Notes: a model not told the origin generated them from the letters alone. DNA of 64,000 nucleotides from Oceanobacillus sojae (GCF_007991515.1 NZ_BJYM01000006.1:62001-126000), one strand, 5' to 3'; positions 34,563-43,754 are shown, counted from the stretch's first letter. A program made the numbers and translations.

Positions 34563-35462
34563 GTGAGTGTTGAAAGCAGTACAAGTGCTGAAATTCCATC
34601 AAATAAATTAACGGGCCTAAAGATTATGTTTAATGAATTTAAGAAAGATAAATTAGCCGTTGCTTCAGTTATTATTCTGCTGATCATATTTATCTCGGTA
34701 TTTGCTGGAGCGTTGATTTTAGATCAGGAAGAGGTTGTGCGGGTAGATTTATTTTCGATTTATTCTCCTCCGACTTCAGAGCATTTGTTAGGAACGGATT
34801 ATGGAGGAAGAGATATTCTGGGGCAGCTTATTATTGGAGCGAAGAATTCCATTATCATCGGGTTTGTTATTACCGTGATTACTGGTGTTTTTGGATTTGC
34901 AGTTGGTTTGGTTTCCGGCTATTTCGGCGGGATGATAGATAATATCATCATGCGCATCATTGATTTTATAATGATTTTGCCGTTTCTTATGTTGGTTATT
35001 GTATTTATCACATTGATTCCAAAGTTCAATATTGTCACCTTTATTATGATTATGAGTGCATTTCTATGGGTCAGCAATGCCCGTTTAATCAGAGCCAAGA
35101 CGCTGGCAGAGAAGGAGCTGGATTATGTCAGTGCATCCAAAATGCTGGGAGCTTCGAATATAAGAATTATGTATAGAGAAATCCTGCCTAATTTAACTTC
35201 CATTATCATTGTTAACTTGACGCTAAGCTTTGCAGGAAATATTGGAATAGAGTCGGGATTGAGTTTCTTGGGATTTGGTTTACCGGAAAGTACGCCGAGC
35301 CTGGGGACATTAATTGGATATTCGACAAATCCTGAAGTATTACAGGGAATGTGGTGGATTTGGTTACCTCCATCATTATTAATTTTAATAATGATGTTGA
35401 GTATAAACTTCATCGGACAAGCACTAAAAAGGTCTGGGGATGCAAGACAAAGATTAGGATAG
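34563..35462 (+). CDS. Opp/Dpp-type ABC transporter permease (DppC-like)
   Basis: A 299-residue permease starting at GTG with AGAGGAGGGATAAA upstream. HLLGTDYGGRDILGQLI near 75 is the DppC hallmark, and the EAA loop SASKMLGASNIRIMYREILPN lies near 190. Six membrane segments. The partner of the DppB-like protein. Confidence 0.93.
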   Translation: MSVESSTSAEIPSNKLTGLKIMFNEFKKDKLAVASVIILLIIFISVFAGALILDQEEVVRVDLFSIYSPPTSEHLLGTDYGGRDILGQLIIGAKNSIIIGFVITVITGVFGFAVGLVSGYFGGMIDNIIMRIIDFIMILPFLMLVIVFITLIPKFNIVTFIMIMSAFLWVSNARLIRAKTLAEKELDYVSASKMLGASNIRIMYREILPNLTSIIIVNLTLSFAGNIGIESGLSFLGFGLPESTPSLGTLIGYSTNPEVLQGMWWIWLPPSLLILIMMLSINFIGQALKRSGDARQRLG

Positions 35463-35473
35463 GAGGAGAGAGT

Positions 35474-37246
35474 ATGATAAGGAAAAGTGCTTTGTGGATT
35501 GTTGTATCAGGGATATTGTTCAGTATTATTTTAGCAGGATGCAACGGCGAGGGTGAAAGCGACAGTGAGGGGAGTGGAGCAGAGGGGCAAACAGAAGAAA
35601 TCAATCTTAATGAAGAGGTTCAAAATGATGGTGAAATTATCGAGGATGGAAGTTTAACCTATGGTTTAGTGTCTGATTCTCCATTCGAAGGAATTCTCAA
35701 TAGTGCATTTCTTGCTGCAGCACCAGATGGTCAAGTAGTTCAGTTTTTTGATGAAGCATTGCTGGCAGTAAACAAAGATTTTGAGATTACAAATGACGGA
35801 GCAGCTACTTTTGAAATGTCAGATGACAACAAGACAATAACTATTCAAATTAAAGATAATGTGAACTGGCATGATGGGGAGCCGGTAAAAGCGGAAGATC
35901 TTCAATTTGCTTATGAAGTAATAGGGAGCCCGGATTATGTAGGCTCGCATTATGGATCACTGATACAAATGGTGGAGGGAATGGACGCATATAATAGCGG
36001 GGAAGCAGATGAAATCTCCGGGATTGAAATAATTGATGAGAAAACATTGTCAATAACGTATACGGAAGCATCTCCTGCCATATTGAATGGGATATGGTCT
36101 ACTCCACTGCCAAAGCATTATTTAGGTGATATCTCAGTTCCTGATATCCCATCTTCCAAAGAGGTAAGGGAAAATCCTATTGGCTTTGGACCTTTTAAAG
36201 TGGATAGAATTGTTGCTGGAGAGTCTGCGCAATATAGTCGTAATGATGATTATTGGAAGGGAAAACCGAAGCTCGCTTCTATTACGTTAAAGATAGTGAA
36301 TCCAAACACTGTACTGCAGTCATTGGAAAATGGAGAAGTAGATATTGCTGAAACATTCCCGACGGATCAATATCCGAATGCGGCAGATGGAGAAAACTAT
36401 CAAATCATTGGCGGCATCAATAATTCCTATACGTATCTATCGTTTAAATTAGGACATTATGATACAGAAAAGAAAGAGAATGTTATGGATCGTCCGAAGC
36501 TTCAAAATAAGGATTTGAGAAAAGCAATGGGGTATGCGTTAGATATGGAACAAATTGCAGAGAATTTCTATCATGGCTTAAGTTTTCCGGCTACGACACT
36601 AATTGTTCCTTTCTTTGAAGGGTATCATGATGAAACAATAGAAGGATTTCCATATAACGTAGAAAAAGCAGAGGAGCTGCTGGATGAAGCTGGTTATGTA
36701 GATGTAGATGGTGATGGGTATAGAGAGGATCCAGACGGAGAAGAATTTATCATTAATTTCTTAGCAAGATCCGGAAGTGATACTTCTGAACCAATGGCTA
36801 AGTATTTCATCCAATCCTGGAATGACATTGGCCTGAATGTGGAGCTGGTTGATGGGCGTCTTCATGAATTCAATTCTTTTAATAAAATGGTAGATGATGA
36901 TGAGCAAAAAGTGGATGTGTTTATTTCCGGCTGGGGAGTAGGAACAGATGTCGATCCATCAGGTATTTATGGACGAAAGATGCCATATAATAATTCGAGG
37001 TTTGTCAGTGAAGAAAACGATGAATTATTAGAAGCTGCATTATCCGAGGAAGCATTTGATACAAAAAGACGTAAAGAAATATATAATGAATGGCAGGCTT
37101 ATATGTATGAAGAATCCCCTGTAATTCCTATTTTGTACAGTTACAAATTGTTAGGGGTAAACAATCGGGTGAAAGACTATTCTTTTGATACCACCATCTT
37201 CGGTACTTGTGAAGAAGTCGGTGTAACGGAAGAAACAGCAGAATAA
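35474..37246 (+). CDS. Opp/Dpp-type ABC substrate-binding lipoprotein
   Basis: A 590-residue family-5 extracellular solute-binding protein. Signal peptide with lipobox ILAGC (Cys23), an acidic Gly/Ser/Glu linker, the NWHDGEPVKAEDLQFAYE block near 128 and DLRKAMGYALDMEQIAENFY near 345 of the SBP_bac_5 domain. It is anchored outside the membrane and delivers ligand to the permeases. GGAGGAGAGAGT fixes ATG 35474. Last gene of the operon, followed by a hairpin. Confidence 0.94.
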   Translation: MIRKSALWIVVSGILFSIILAGCNGEGESDSEGSGAEGQTEEINLNEEVQNDGEIIEDGSLTYGLVSDSPFEGILNSAFLAAAPDGQVVQFFDEALLAVNKDFEITNDGAATFEMSDDNKTITIQIKDNVNWHDGEPVKAEDLQFAYEVIGSPDYVGSHYGSLIQMVEGMDAYNSGEADEISGIEIIDEKTLSITYTEASPAILNGIWSTPLPKHYLGDISVPDIPSSKEVRENPIGFGPFKVDRIVAGESAQYSRNDDYWKGKPKLASITLKIVNPNTVLQSLENGEVDIAETFPTDQYPNAADGENYQIIGGINNSYTYLSFKLGHYDTEKKENVMDRPKLQNKDLRKAMGYALDMEQIAENFYHGLSFPATTLIVPFFEGYHDETIEGFPYNVEKAEELLDEAGYVDVDGDGYREDPDGEEFIINFLARSGSDTSEPMAKYFIQSWNDIGLNVELVDGRLHEFNSFNKMVDDDEQKVDVFISGWGVGTDVDPSGIYGRKMPYNNSRFVSEENDELLEAALSEEAFDTKRRKEIYNEWQAYMYEESPVIPILYSYKLLGVNNRVKDYSFDTTIFGTCEEVGVTEETAE

Positions 37247-37272
37247 AGTCATCCAGTAAAAACAGACGCTTT

Positions 37273-37312
37273 ATAATCCTATATCATTTATTGAATGATA
37301 TAGGATTATCTA
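37273..37312 (+). terminator. Terminator of the ABC importer operon
   Basis: Sixteen-base perfect stem ATAATCCTATATCATT / AATGATATAGGATTAT with a 5-nt loop; the T tract is weak (CTATTT). Confidence 0.75.
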
Positions 37313-37510
37313 TTTCTGGATAATTCATCGTTTTAACTTATTTGTTTTATGGCCCATTAGTAAATGTTACATTCTGGACCTGATTTTTTTGATGCTAGAA
37401 AGGTATGTTTGTCGTATAATGGTCACAAGTACTATTTCTTCATTCTTTTACACCATGTAAATAGAATGGAGTGTTTTTGCATACATAGAACTCTTGGCCT
37501 TTTGGAGGAT

Positions 37511-37782
37511 GTTCAAAAAGCCCAATAAAGATGACACGGAGATAAGAGGATCTTCTACTAAGAACGCCCACATCGTGTGGGCAACGTAGAAGCCACCGCA
37601 TCCTGCGGAAGTGCGTTGACTAAATTTTCCCGATACTCACGTATTATTAAGCATAGAGGAACTTCTGTTAAAAACGTCCACGTCCTGTGGACAACACAGA
37701 AGTCACCACATCCTGTGGAAGTCCGTTCGGAAAAAGTTAGTCGCCTTGAACTTCTTGGTCCTATTTATCGGACTTTTTGAAC
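37511..37782. mobile_element. MITE-like repeat with terminal inverted repeats
   Basis: A 272-bp non-coding element. The ends GTTCAAAAAGCCCAATAAA and, inverted, GTTCAAAAAGTCCGATAAA match at 17 of 19 positions. Inside, two related palindrome-rich modules of about 70 bp (about 37550-37617 and 37652-37720) share the pattern CTTCT-AA-AACG-CCAC-TC-TGTGG-CAAC--AGAAG-CACC-CATCCTG-GGAAGT-CGTT. No transposase is encoded. It sits in the 37247-37900 gap between an operon terminator and a regulator promoter. Confidence 0.6.
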
Positions 37783-37855
37783 ACGCACTTTTAGGGATGA
37801 GGGGGTATTTATATAATATTAATGTGATGAGAAGCACAGATATGGAAAATGAAAT

Positions 37856-37880
37856 AGTACATTGATACAATCAATGTACT
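37856..37880. promoter_or_regulatory. Palindromic operator candidate upstream of the GntR/LacI-type gene
   Basis: AGTACATTGAT and ATCAATGTACT are perfect inverted arms around ACA. The centre lies about 33 bp before the start codon, and a TATAAT-like element is at about 37812. Suggests autoregulation. Confidence 0.6.
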
Positions 37881-37900
37881 GATTGATAAAGGTGATAACA

Positions 37901-39025
37901 GTGAATTTATACAGGAAAATATATTTGGATGTCGTAGAAGAAATACGGTCTGGTAATTTGAAAATTGGTGATAAATTACCAACGGAAAAAGCAATGTCGG
38001 AAAAATATAAAGTCAGTAGAATTACAACAAAAAAAGCACTTGATTTACTTGCTCAGGAAAAGATTATTGAAAGATTTCAAGGGAAGGGCTCTTTTGTTTC
38101 TTCAGGGCAAATTAAAAATCAAAAATCCAAAAAAGAACCCTCGGTAAAAGCATTACCACATTTAAGCGGATTAGTAGGATTAATCATCCCTGAATTTTCA
38201 GATGTTTTTGGACTGAAGCAAGTCAAAATGATAGAGGAAAAATGCAGTGAGTACAATTATCATCTAGTCATAAAACGTACATTTGGTTATGTAGAAGAAG
38301 AAAAGAAAGCAATTAATTCTTTAGTAGATAAAGGACTGGACGGCTTAATCATTATCCCTGCTCATGGAACGCATTATAATCATGATTTATTACGCTTAGT
38401 AGTGGATAAATATCCGCTTGTTTTGTTAGATCGTTATATTAAAGGTATTCCGGCAAGCTCTGTGCATATTAATAATCAAAAAGCTACTATAATGGCGATA
38501 AAATACCTTCTTGAAAAAGGGCACCAAGAACTGGCATTCATTTCTCCTCCCAAGGAAGGAACTTCGTCGATAGAGGAACGGGAGATTGGTTTTCATATAG
38601 CTTTCTCTGACAAAAATCTCCCCGTAAACAATAACTACTTTCTATCAGATATCTTAAGTTCCATTCCCAAGAACTTTTCCGCTGCTAATGTGAAGGAAAT
38701 AGCGAAAAACGACAGAAGGAAAATAGAAGAATTTCTTAAAAAAAATCCAAAAATAACAGCTGTTTTTTGTACGGATTATACAATTGCCAATATGGTTTAC
38801 TCCGTTCTGGAATCATTGGGAAAAAAGATCCCAGAGGAATATGCAATCGTTTGTTTTGATTCAGTGTCCAAAACGAATGGCAGTCCTCTTTTTACACATA
38901 TTTCGCAAAGAGAAGATAAAATGGGGGAAGAGGCTGTTCACTTATTGATGAAGCAAATTAATGGAGAATATGATCCGAAACATGTTGAAGTAGATTTTGA
39001 TTTTATTATTGGAGATACTACTTGA
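37901..39025 (+). CDS. GntR-HTH / LacI-type ligand-domain hybrid regulator (AraR-like)
   Basis: A 374-residue repressor-type protein. N-terminal GntR winged helix (LKIGDKLPTEKAMSEKYKVS and TTKKALDLLAQEKIIERFQG) and a C-terminal periplasmic-binding-like sugar domain (LVGLIIPEFSDVFG near 87, GLDGLIIIPAHGT near 140, AVFCTDYTIANMVYSVLESLG near 287). GTG 37901 follows AAAGGTGATAACA; an in-frame TTG 18 nt upstream overlaps that site. It may control the ABC importer and dehydrogenases on its left (inference from position). Confidence 0.88.
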   Translation: MNLYRKIYLDVVEEIRSGNLKIGDKLPTEKAMSEKYKVSRITTKKALDLLAQEKIIERFQGKGSFVSSGQIKNQKSKKEPSVKALPHLSGLVGLIIPEFSDVFGLKQVKMIEEKCSEYNYHLVIKRTFGYVEEEKKAINSLVDKGLDGLIIIPAHGTHYNHDLLRLVVDKYPLVLLDRYIKGIPASSVHINNQKATIMAIKYLLEKGHQELAFISPPKEGTSSIEEREIGFHIAFSDKNLPVNNNYFLSDILSSIPKNFSAANVKEIAKNDRRKIEEFLKKNPKITAVFCTDYTIANMVYSVLESLGKKIPEEYAIVCFDSVSKTNGSPLFTHISQREDKMGEEAVHLLMKQINGEYDPKHVEVDFDFIIGDTT

Positions 39026-39056
39026 GTTTAATTATATAGGAAAGTATTTTGAACGG

Positions 39057-39095
39057 AGGTTTTTCCTGGCAGATTACCGAGGAAAAGCCTTTTTG
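39057..39095 (+). terminator. Terminator after the GntR/LacI-type gene
   Basis: AGGTTTTTCCT / AGGAAAAGCCT pair with one G-U around a 12-nt loop and continue into TTTTT. Confidence 0.75.
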
Positions 39096-39254
39096 TTGTG
39101 GAAGTCTTACTAGTTTACAAAACATATTAATTCGTCTCTTTTTCAATCTTATAACTGTAATAATAATTTTATCAGAATTTGTCGTAATTTTTAATAATTA
39201 TTATAGAGATATTTTTTAAATATTTTGGTATTATTTAATAGATATTTAAATTCA

Positions 39255-39332
39255 GAAAAAGGCAAACCATTCGAAAGACTGGGACGCAAAGTTACAGGTC
39301 TAAGGTTATGCTAAGATGGCTGTGCTGCCTAA
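39255..39332 (+). ncRNA. Cyclic di-GMP-I (GEMM-I) riboswitch
   Basis: The core GGCAAACC-ATTCGAAAGACTGGGACGCAAAG matches the Vibrio Vc2 class nearly base for base, including the GAAA tetraloop and GACGCAAAG strand. The second helix has ACAGGTCTAAGG paired to AAGATGGCTGT. P1 is AGGCA / TGCCT. Directly downstream, CCTAAAATA and TATTTTAGG (39329-39350) form a 9-bp hairpin whose right arm runs into the GGGAGGG ribosome binding site of the 38-codon gene at 39361. The P1 3' strand overlaps the left arm, so ligand binding would be expected to weaken the hairpin and expose the site (inference: ON switch). Confidence 0.92.
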
Positions 39333-39360
39333 AATAACAGATATTTTAGGGAGGGTTTAA

Positions 39361-39477
39361 ATGAATAACGAGGTAGCGAGGGAAAAATTAGACAAAGAAT
39401 GGGTTGAACTTATTAAGGAAGCTTTAAAAATGGGGATTGCGATGGAAGAAATCAGGCAGTTTTTAAAGAAAAATTAA
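39361..39477 (+). CDS. SinI-like anti-repressor, 38 residues
   Basis: A small protein consisting almost wholly of a SinI-type dimerisation domain: EKLDKEWVELIKEALKMGI and EEIRQFLKKN. The EWVELIKEA stretch and EEIR are shared with B. subtilis SinI, which binds and inhibits SinR, the master repressor of biofilm matrix genes. GGGAGGGTTTAA precedes the ATG. No SinR-type partner or HTH is in this window, so the target is elsewhere. Translation appears to be governed by the c-di-GMP riboswitch 29 bp upstream, and a hairpin terminator ends the unit at about 39622. Confidence 0.85.
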   Translation: MNNEVAREKLDKEWVELIKEALKMGIAMEEIRQFLKKN

Positions 39478-39577
39478 TGCTTCACAATGTTTGTCTGCCG
39501 AATTATATTGTGGCGGATGCTTAAATAATAGAAGCGTATGATTGTTCTCTCCCGTATATAAAATTCTTGAACGAATT

Positions 39578-39624
39578 AAAAGCATATGACTAGATAGTTT
39601 TCTGTCTGGACTATATGCTTTTAT
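39578..39624 (+). terminator. Terminator after the SinI-like gene
   Basis: AAAAGCATAT / ATATGCTTTT stem extended by partly paired bases, then TTATTATA. Confidence 0.65.
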
Positions 39625-39717
39625 TATATAGAAAAGAAATGAGAAACAGAAAACGTGGAGGATTTACCTCACAAAAACTTTAAATGTAACGTACAAAGTG
39701 AAAGGAGAATGGAAAAC

Positions 39718-40287
39718 ATGATATCTCACGTAATATGGGATTTAGGAGAAACATTAACTACTCCGCCCAATAGCAGGATGGATGTAAAGCCGCTTACGGA
39801 ATATCCGGAAATAGAATTAAGAGAGCATGTATTAGAGGTGCTGGAAACAATTAATAATATGGGATTAAAACATGCGATTCTCAGTAATACGGCAACAAGT
39901 GACAGTGACGTTGTCCGGGAACTGTTAAAAAGGTTACATATTTTGGATAAGTTTGAATACGTTTATGCTACGAAGTCTGAGTTAGATCCATCTATTCCAG
40001 AAAAACCGGACAGTATCGTATATCATCAGGTGCTTGAGAAGCTGGATATTCAACCGGAAGAGGCTGTTATGATAGGTAACACCTGGGATACGGATGTTAT
40101 TGGAGCGAATAGAATTGGAATGCATTCGATTTGGCTGCAAAATCTGGAAATCTCCGTAAGAAAGGATTTTGATGAAAAGGTTGTAACTCCTCCATGGATT
40201 TTACCTGTCTGGGATATTGCAGAGGTTCCGAAAGCAATCGAATTGATTATTGGTTGCAGTCAAAATGAAGACAGGGCAGAGCCATAA
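39718..40287 (+). CDS. HAD-superfamily hydrolase
   Basis: A 189-residue HAD phosphatase-like protein. Motif I reads VIWDLGETLTT: the nucleophile Asp8 is present, but the second Asp of DxD is Gly10, as in some HAD subgroups. Motif II is AILSNTAT near 60. The motif III Lys is in KPDSIVYHQVLEKL near 96, and motif IV GNTWDTDVIGANRIGM is near 120. ATG 39718 is 10 nt after AAAGGAG; ATG 39709 is too close to it. Monocistronic; convergent with the APC permease gene. Substrate unknown. Confidence 0.85.
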   Translation: MISHVIWDLGETLTTPPNSRMDVKPLTEYPEIELREHVLEVLETINNMGLKHAILSNTATSDSDVVRELLKRLHILDKFEYVYATKSELDPSIPEKPDSIVYHQVLEKLDIQPEEAVMIGNTWDTDVIGANRIGMHSIWLQNLEISVRKDFDEKVVTPPWILPVWDIAEVPKAIELIIGCSQNEDRAEP

Positions 40288-40329
40288 GGTTTTATGAATC
40301 GAATTAAAATAGATTTTGAAATTATTTAC

Positions 40330-40370
40330 AGTATTAAAGCTAGCAATTTAAAATTGCTAGCTTTAATACT
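40330..40370. terminator. Perfect 41-nt palindrome, bidirectional terminator
   Basis: Twenty-base arms with a single central A (AGTATTAAAGCTAGCAATTT and its exact complement) between the convergent HAD and permease genes; A/T-rich at the base. Confidence 0.8.
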
Positions 40371-40444
40371 TGAATTCAAATTTCCTTAGTAAAAAATAGC
40401 TTCCTGCAGCATTAAAACATAGATTAAAAATATTTATCTAGCTG

Positions 40445-41911
40445 CTAATCCTTCTCAATCTCAACCTCTTCTTTCCCAAGAATATAATAATTCAACTCTT
40501 TCTCAGGAATCTTTTTGTAATTCTTCCGTTTAATCATATAAAAGATAATTCCCAGAATAACCCACGCGCCTAAAGCAATTCTAGATTGCACTCCTAAGAA
40601 TGCGGGAGATCCGGGAATCAGCAATAGACCAAGAAAAGTAATGCTTGCAATCATACCAAGAATGGAAATAACCTTTTTCCCTGGTGCTTCAATATGCTTC
40701 TTTTCGTTAAAGTTATGATCCCTTTTCATTTTAAATAATGTAAAGGCAGCATAACAGGTATAAAAATAGGCAATTGTAACACCGATGGAAGACATATCTA
40801 CCACCCACATCAATGCCTCTCTGCCGAACCAAGGCGCCAGCATCGCAACGATTACTGCAAAGATGATTCCCCAGTGAGGTGTATTATATTTTGGATGAAG
40901 CTTGGCAAATCCTTTTGGAATAATTCTCGCACGGGCCATGGCGAACAAAAGACGGCTGGATGAGATAATAAACCCATTCAGTCCGGTGAAAATTCCCATA
41001 GCCAATGCCACTGCAAGGATGGCCAGGCCTAAAGGTCCGAGCAGGTTTTCGATAATATAGCCGGTTCCCCAAATGTGATTCTCCTCAACAACTCCCTCCC
41101 ATGGACGAACCATAGAGGTAACAATAATCATTAAACTGTATAATGCTGCTGCTGCTAAAATAGCAAATACAATTAACCGGAAAGCTTTGCTTGATGGGAA
41201 ATCGAATTCCTCGGCAGCTTGCGGAACATTATCAAAGCCGACATAAGCCCACGGGGCGATGGCGACAATGGATATAATCGCAGCAATTGCTGGTGTCTCC
41301 CGCGGAAACATTGGTGTGATATTGGAAAATCCTGCACTTGGCTGGATACCGACAAGAAGCAGCAGAATAAATATGGCTGCAATCATAATGATACAAAAAA
41401 TAAATTGCATGCTTCCTGATAAGGTTGTTCCTCTAATATTAAAAAATCCGAATACAGCAAGGACAACGGCTGCTACAAAAACTTCCGTCAAATAAACATC
41501 CCAGCCGGCAATCTGATAAAGAGGGATATTTTCAATGATTTTTGGAAAGATGAATTTAATCATTAAAGCAAACGCAGATGCGTTTAACGCAACAATACAG
41601 ATGTACCCTAAAGTTAAAAACCAACCAGAAATAAAAGCATGTGTCCTGCCCAGACTGACATAGGCATAAGCGAACTCACCACCGGAAACGGGGAAGCTCT
41701 TAATCAGGAACCCATAACTGACAGCAATCAGAATCATCAGCATTGCACCTATAAAGAAACCGATAATCACTCCAAGCGGTCCTGCTGTAGACATCCAGTT
41801 GATTGGCTGTACAAAAGCTCCCCAGCCAATCGCTGAACCTAAAGCAATCGCCCAGACCCAATGAGGCTTGAGTGTTTTTGAGAGTGTTTCTCTCTTGTCC
41901 ACTTCATTCAT
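40445..41911 (-). CDS. APC-family amino acid permease
   Basis: A 488-residue secondary transporter with about 12 membrane segments. ALGSAIGWGAFVQPINW near 24 is the unwound TM1 substrate motif (GSAIGxGxF) and SGGEFAYAYVSLG near 77 belongs to the family. SRLLFAMARARIIPKGFAKLHP near 325 is the typical cytoplasmic loop. It exchanges or symports amino acids or amines; no specificity can be assigned. Monocistronic, with its start facing a 1.1-kb non-coding stretch. Confidence 0.9.
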   Translation of the reverse strand: MNEVDKRETLSKTLKPHWVWAIALGSAIGWGAFVQPINWMSTAGPLGVIIGFFIGAMLMILIAVSYGFLIKSFPVSGGEFAYAYVSLGRTHAFISGWFLTLGYICIVALNASAFALMIKFIFPKIIENIPLYQIAGWDVYLTEVFVAAVVLAVFGFFNIRGTTLSGSMQFIFCIIMIAAIFILLLLVGIQPSAGFSNITPMFPRETPAIAAIISIVAIAPWAYVGFDNVPQAAEEFDFPSSKAFRLIVFAILAAAALYSLMIIVTSMVRPWEGVVEENHIWGTGYIIENLLGPLGLAILAVALAMGIFTGLNGFIISSSRLLFAMARARIIPKGFAKLHPKYNTPHWGIIFAVIVAMLAPWFGREALMWVVDMSSIGVTIAYFYTCYAAFTLFKMKRDHNFNEKKHIEAPGKKVISILGMIASITFLGLLLIPGSPAFLGVQSRIALGAWVILGIIFYMIKRKNYKKIPEKELNYYILGKEEVEIEKD

Positions 41912-43043
41912 AAGCTAATCTCCTTTGGTTATTGGATTGTATTCGTTTTGATATTAAATTATTTCTTCTTTCCTTAATGGTCTCCAAAATCTGTCATTTT
42001 CTGTTCCTCCAGATTCTTTGGGGACCCTCTTCAAAATTATTGATACGCAGTATTCACGTTTATATCCTTCAATGTCTTATATATACGTTCATATTCTTCC
42101 AATTCCATGTTCACCTCATTTCTGATTTTTCTACTCACTGCGTACCAAATCGTATATAACACGCCTGGGTTGATAATCAACCGATCTTGAATGGGAATTT
42201 ATACATAAACCAAGATTATAAGCTGATTCTGCCAGGCTGATACGATATCCATGTTCTTCAACCAGTTTTATAGATGCAAGTTTCTCTATCTCTCCGGTAA
42301 TTCATACGTGCTAAAGAGATGGCAGGTATTGTGGGAAATAGTTTGTTTTTTACTGTCTGCCTATGAATTATAAAGGTATTAATCTATTTTTGATCGAATT
42401 ATCTGGTTATTTATTAAGAGGCTTTCTACGCGAAAACGAATGGAGGAGTAATGTTATCATTGTAACATGTCAATAATTGTACATTACCATTGATTGCAGC
42501 ATCTGTAAATTGCTCCTTCAATCCGGCTTAAAAATCCAAACTGAAAAACATCAGATTTATATTTATAAACCTGCTCAAGACAGCCTATGCCTGTCTGCAT
42601 AAATGTAGTTATTATAATTTTATATAATATATATAGAAAGTTCTTATATTTTAAAATTTGTAGGGAAGCCAGAGAGACAGGAGCAGCACTTGTTTGTACA
42701 TAAAGGTGATCTTGCAAAGCTGATAGGCTGACAGAAATTTATAAGCAGCTTATCAGATACTTTCCTTCCAGATTTATTGATAAAACAGCCTTCTGCAGTA
42801 TACCTGCCAATCATTTACCTTTAACGGTTTATTGAAGTTTATAATTTTTTTGTTAAAATAATTGTAATAGGGTATGTGAGAAATTTTACTTAGGTAGTTT
42901 TTATTGCTTTTTTCAGTAGTAAAAAAGAGAAAGCGTTCTATTTCCTTTAGGACAAAAAAACTTATTCTCTGAAAACATCATGTTTTTCGGAATAAGGAAG
43001 ATTGAAGCATCATGTTTGAGTTCAGAAACTAAGGAGTAAAAAA
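41912..43043. other. Gene-poor 1.1-kb region with decayed reading frames
   Basis: No intact gene. On the minus strand 42290-42080 shows short protein-like pieces (for example HGYRISLAESAYNLGLCINS near 42240) in mixed frames and a 23-codon frame with a GAGGTGAAC site near 42115, all without recognisable homology. An imperfect hairpin (42961-42996), A7 on its left, precedes the LytTR gene. It looks like decayed sequence plus the promoter of the two-component operon. Confidence 0.4.
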
Positions 43044-43754
43044 ATGATACAGATAGCAATCGTTGAGGATGAAATTAATTACCAGGAACAGTTGATAGAA
43101 TTTCTTCATCAATATGAAAAAGAAAGAAATGAAAATATTGCAATAGAGACTTATTCTGATGGTGATGAAATTGTGGAAAATTATCAGGCGCAATTTGATA
43201 TTATTTTAATGGATGTTCAAATGGGCTTGATGGATGGAATGTCTGCAGCGGAAGAGATAAGAAAAGTAGACTCAGAAGTGGTTATTATTTTTATTACCAA
43301 TATGCCGCAATATGCTATTAAAGGATATGCAGTAGATGCATTGGACTATGTCTTAAAGCCGATTTCATATTTTCAGTTTTCACAGCGTTTAAATCGTGCG
43401 ATTGATAGAATGAGAAAAAGAGAAACGAATTATATAACGATAAAAGTTAAAAGTGGAATAAAAAGAATAAAGGTTTCCGATATTTTTTATGTAGAGAATC
43501 AGGAGCATTATCTTCATTTTACTACAGAAGAAGGGGAATTTATGGCAAGCGGGGCGATGAAGGATTTAGAAAAACAATTATCTGATTATCACTTTTTCCG
43601 GGGACATAGAGGTTATTTAATAAATCTGGAGCATGTCGAGGGAATGAAGGGAAATGATGTGATTGTGAAGGGAAAGGAGCTTCCTGTGAGCCGGACGAAA
43701 AGAAAGGCTTTTATGGAAGCTCTATCTAAACACTGGGGAGAGACATTAAAATGA
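43044..43754 (+). CDS. LytTR-family response regulator
   Basis: A 236-residue regulator. Receiver domain with acidic pocket EDE (8-10), phospho-Asp57 in IILMDVQMG and Lys in YVLKPISYF near 111; LytTR DNA-binding domain (about 130-232, IKVSDIFYVENQEHYLHF and FFRGHRGYLINL). Such regulators bind pairs of 9-bp direct repeats on one helix face. The stop overlaps the kinase start (ATGA at 43751-43754). Matching repeats occur upstream of nearby GH3 units. No peptide pheromone gene of agr type was found nearby. Confidence 0.93.
   Translation: MIQIAIVEDEINYQEQLIEFLHQYEKERNENIAIETYSDGDEIVENYQAQFDIILMDVQMGLMDGMSAAEEIRKVDSEVVIIFITNMPQYAIKGYAVDALDYVLKPISYFQFSQRLNRAIDRMRKRETNYITIKVKSGIKRIKVSDIFYVENQEHYLHFTTEEGEFMASGAMKDLEKQLSDYHFFRGHRGYLINLEHVEGMKGNDVIVKGKELPVSRTKRKAFMEALSKHWGETLK

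Noticed and set aside
39255-39332. Reading this segment as another riboswitch class or a plain leader
   Set aside because: The GACGCAAAG strand, GAAA tetraloop and P1/P3 pairings fit c-di-GMP-I specifically.
42484-42717. 77-codon minus-strand frame in the empty region
   Set aside because: Low-complexity hydrophobic product, no ribosome binding site, no recognisable domain.
42961-42996. Hairpin CTTATTC...GAATAAG before the LytTR gene as a terminator
   Set aside because: The T7 side is on the minus strand, where no gene ends; internal mismatches weaken the stem.
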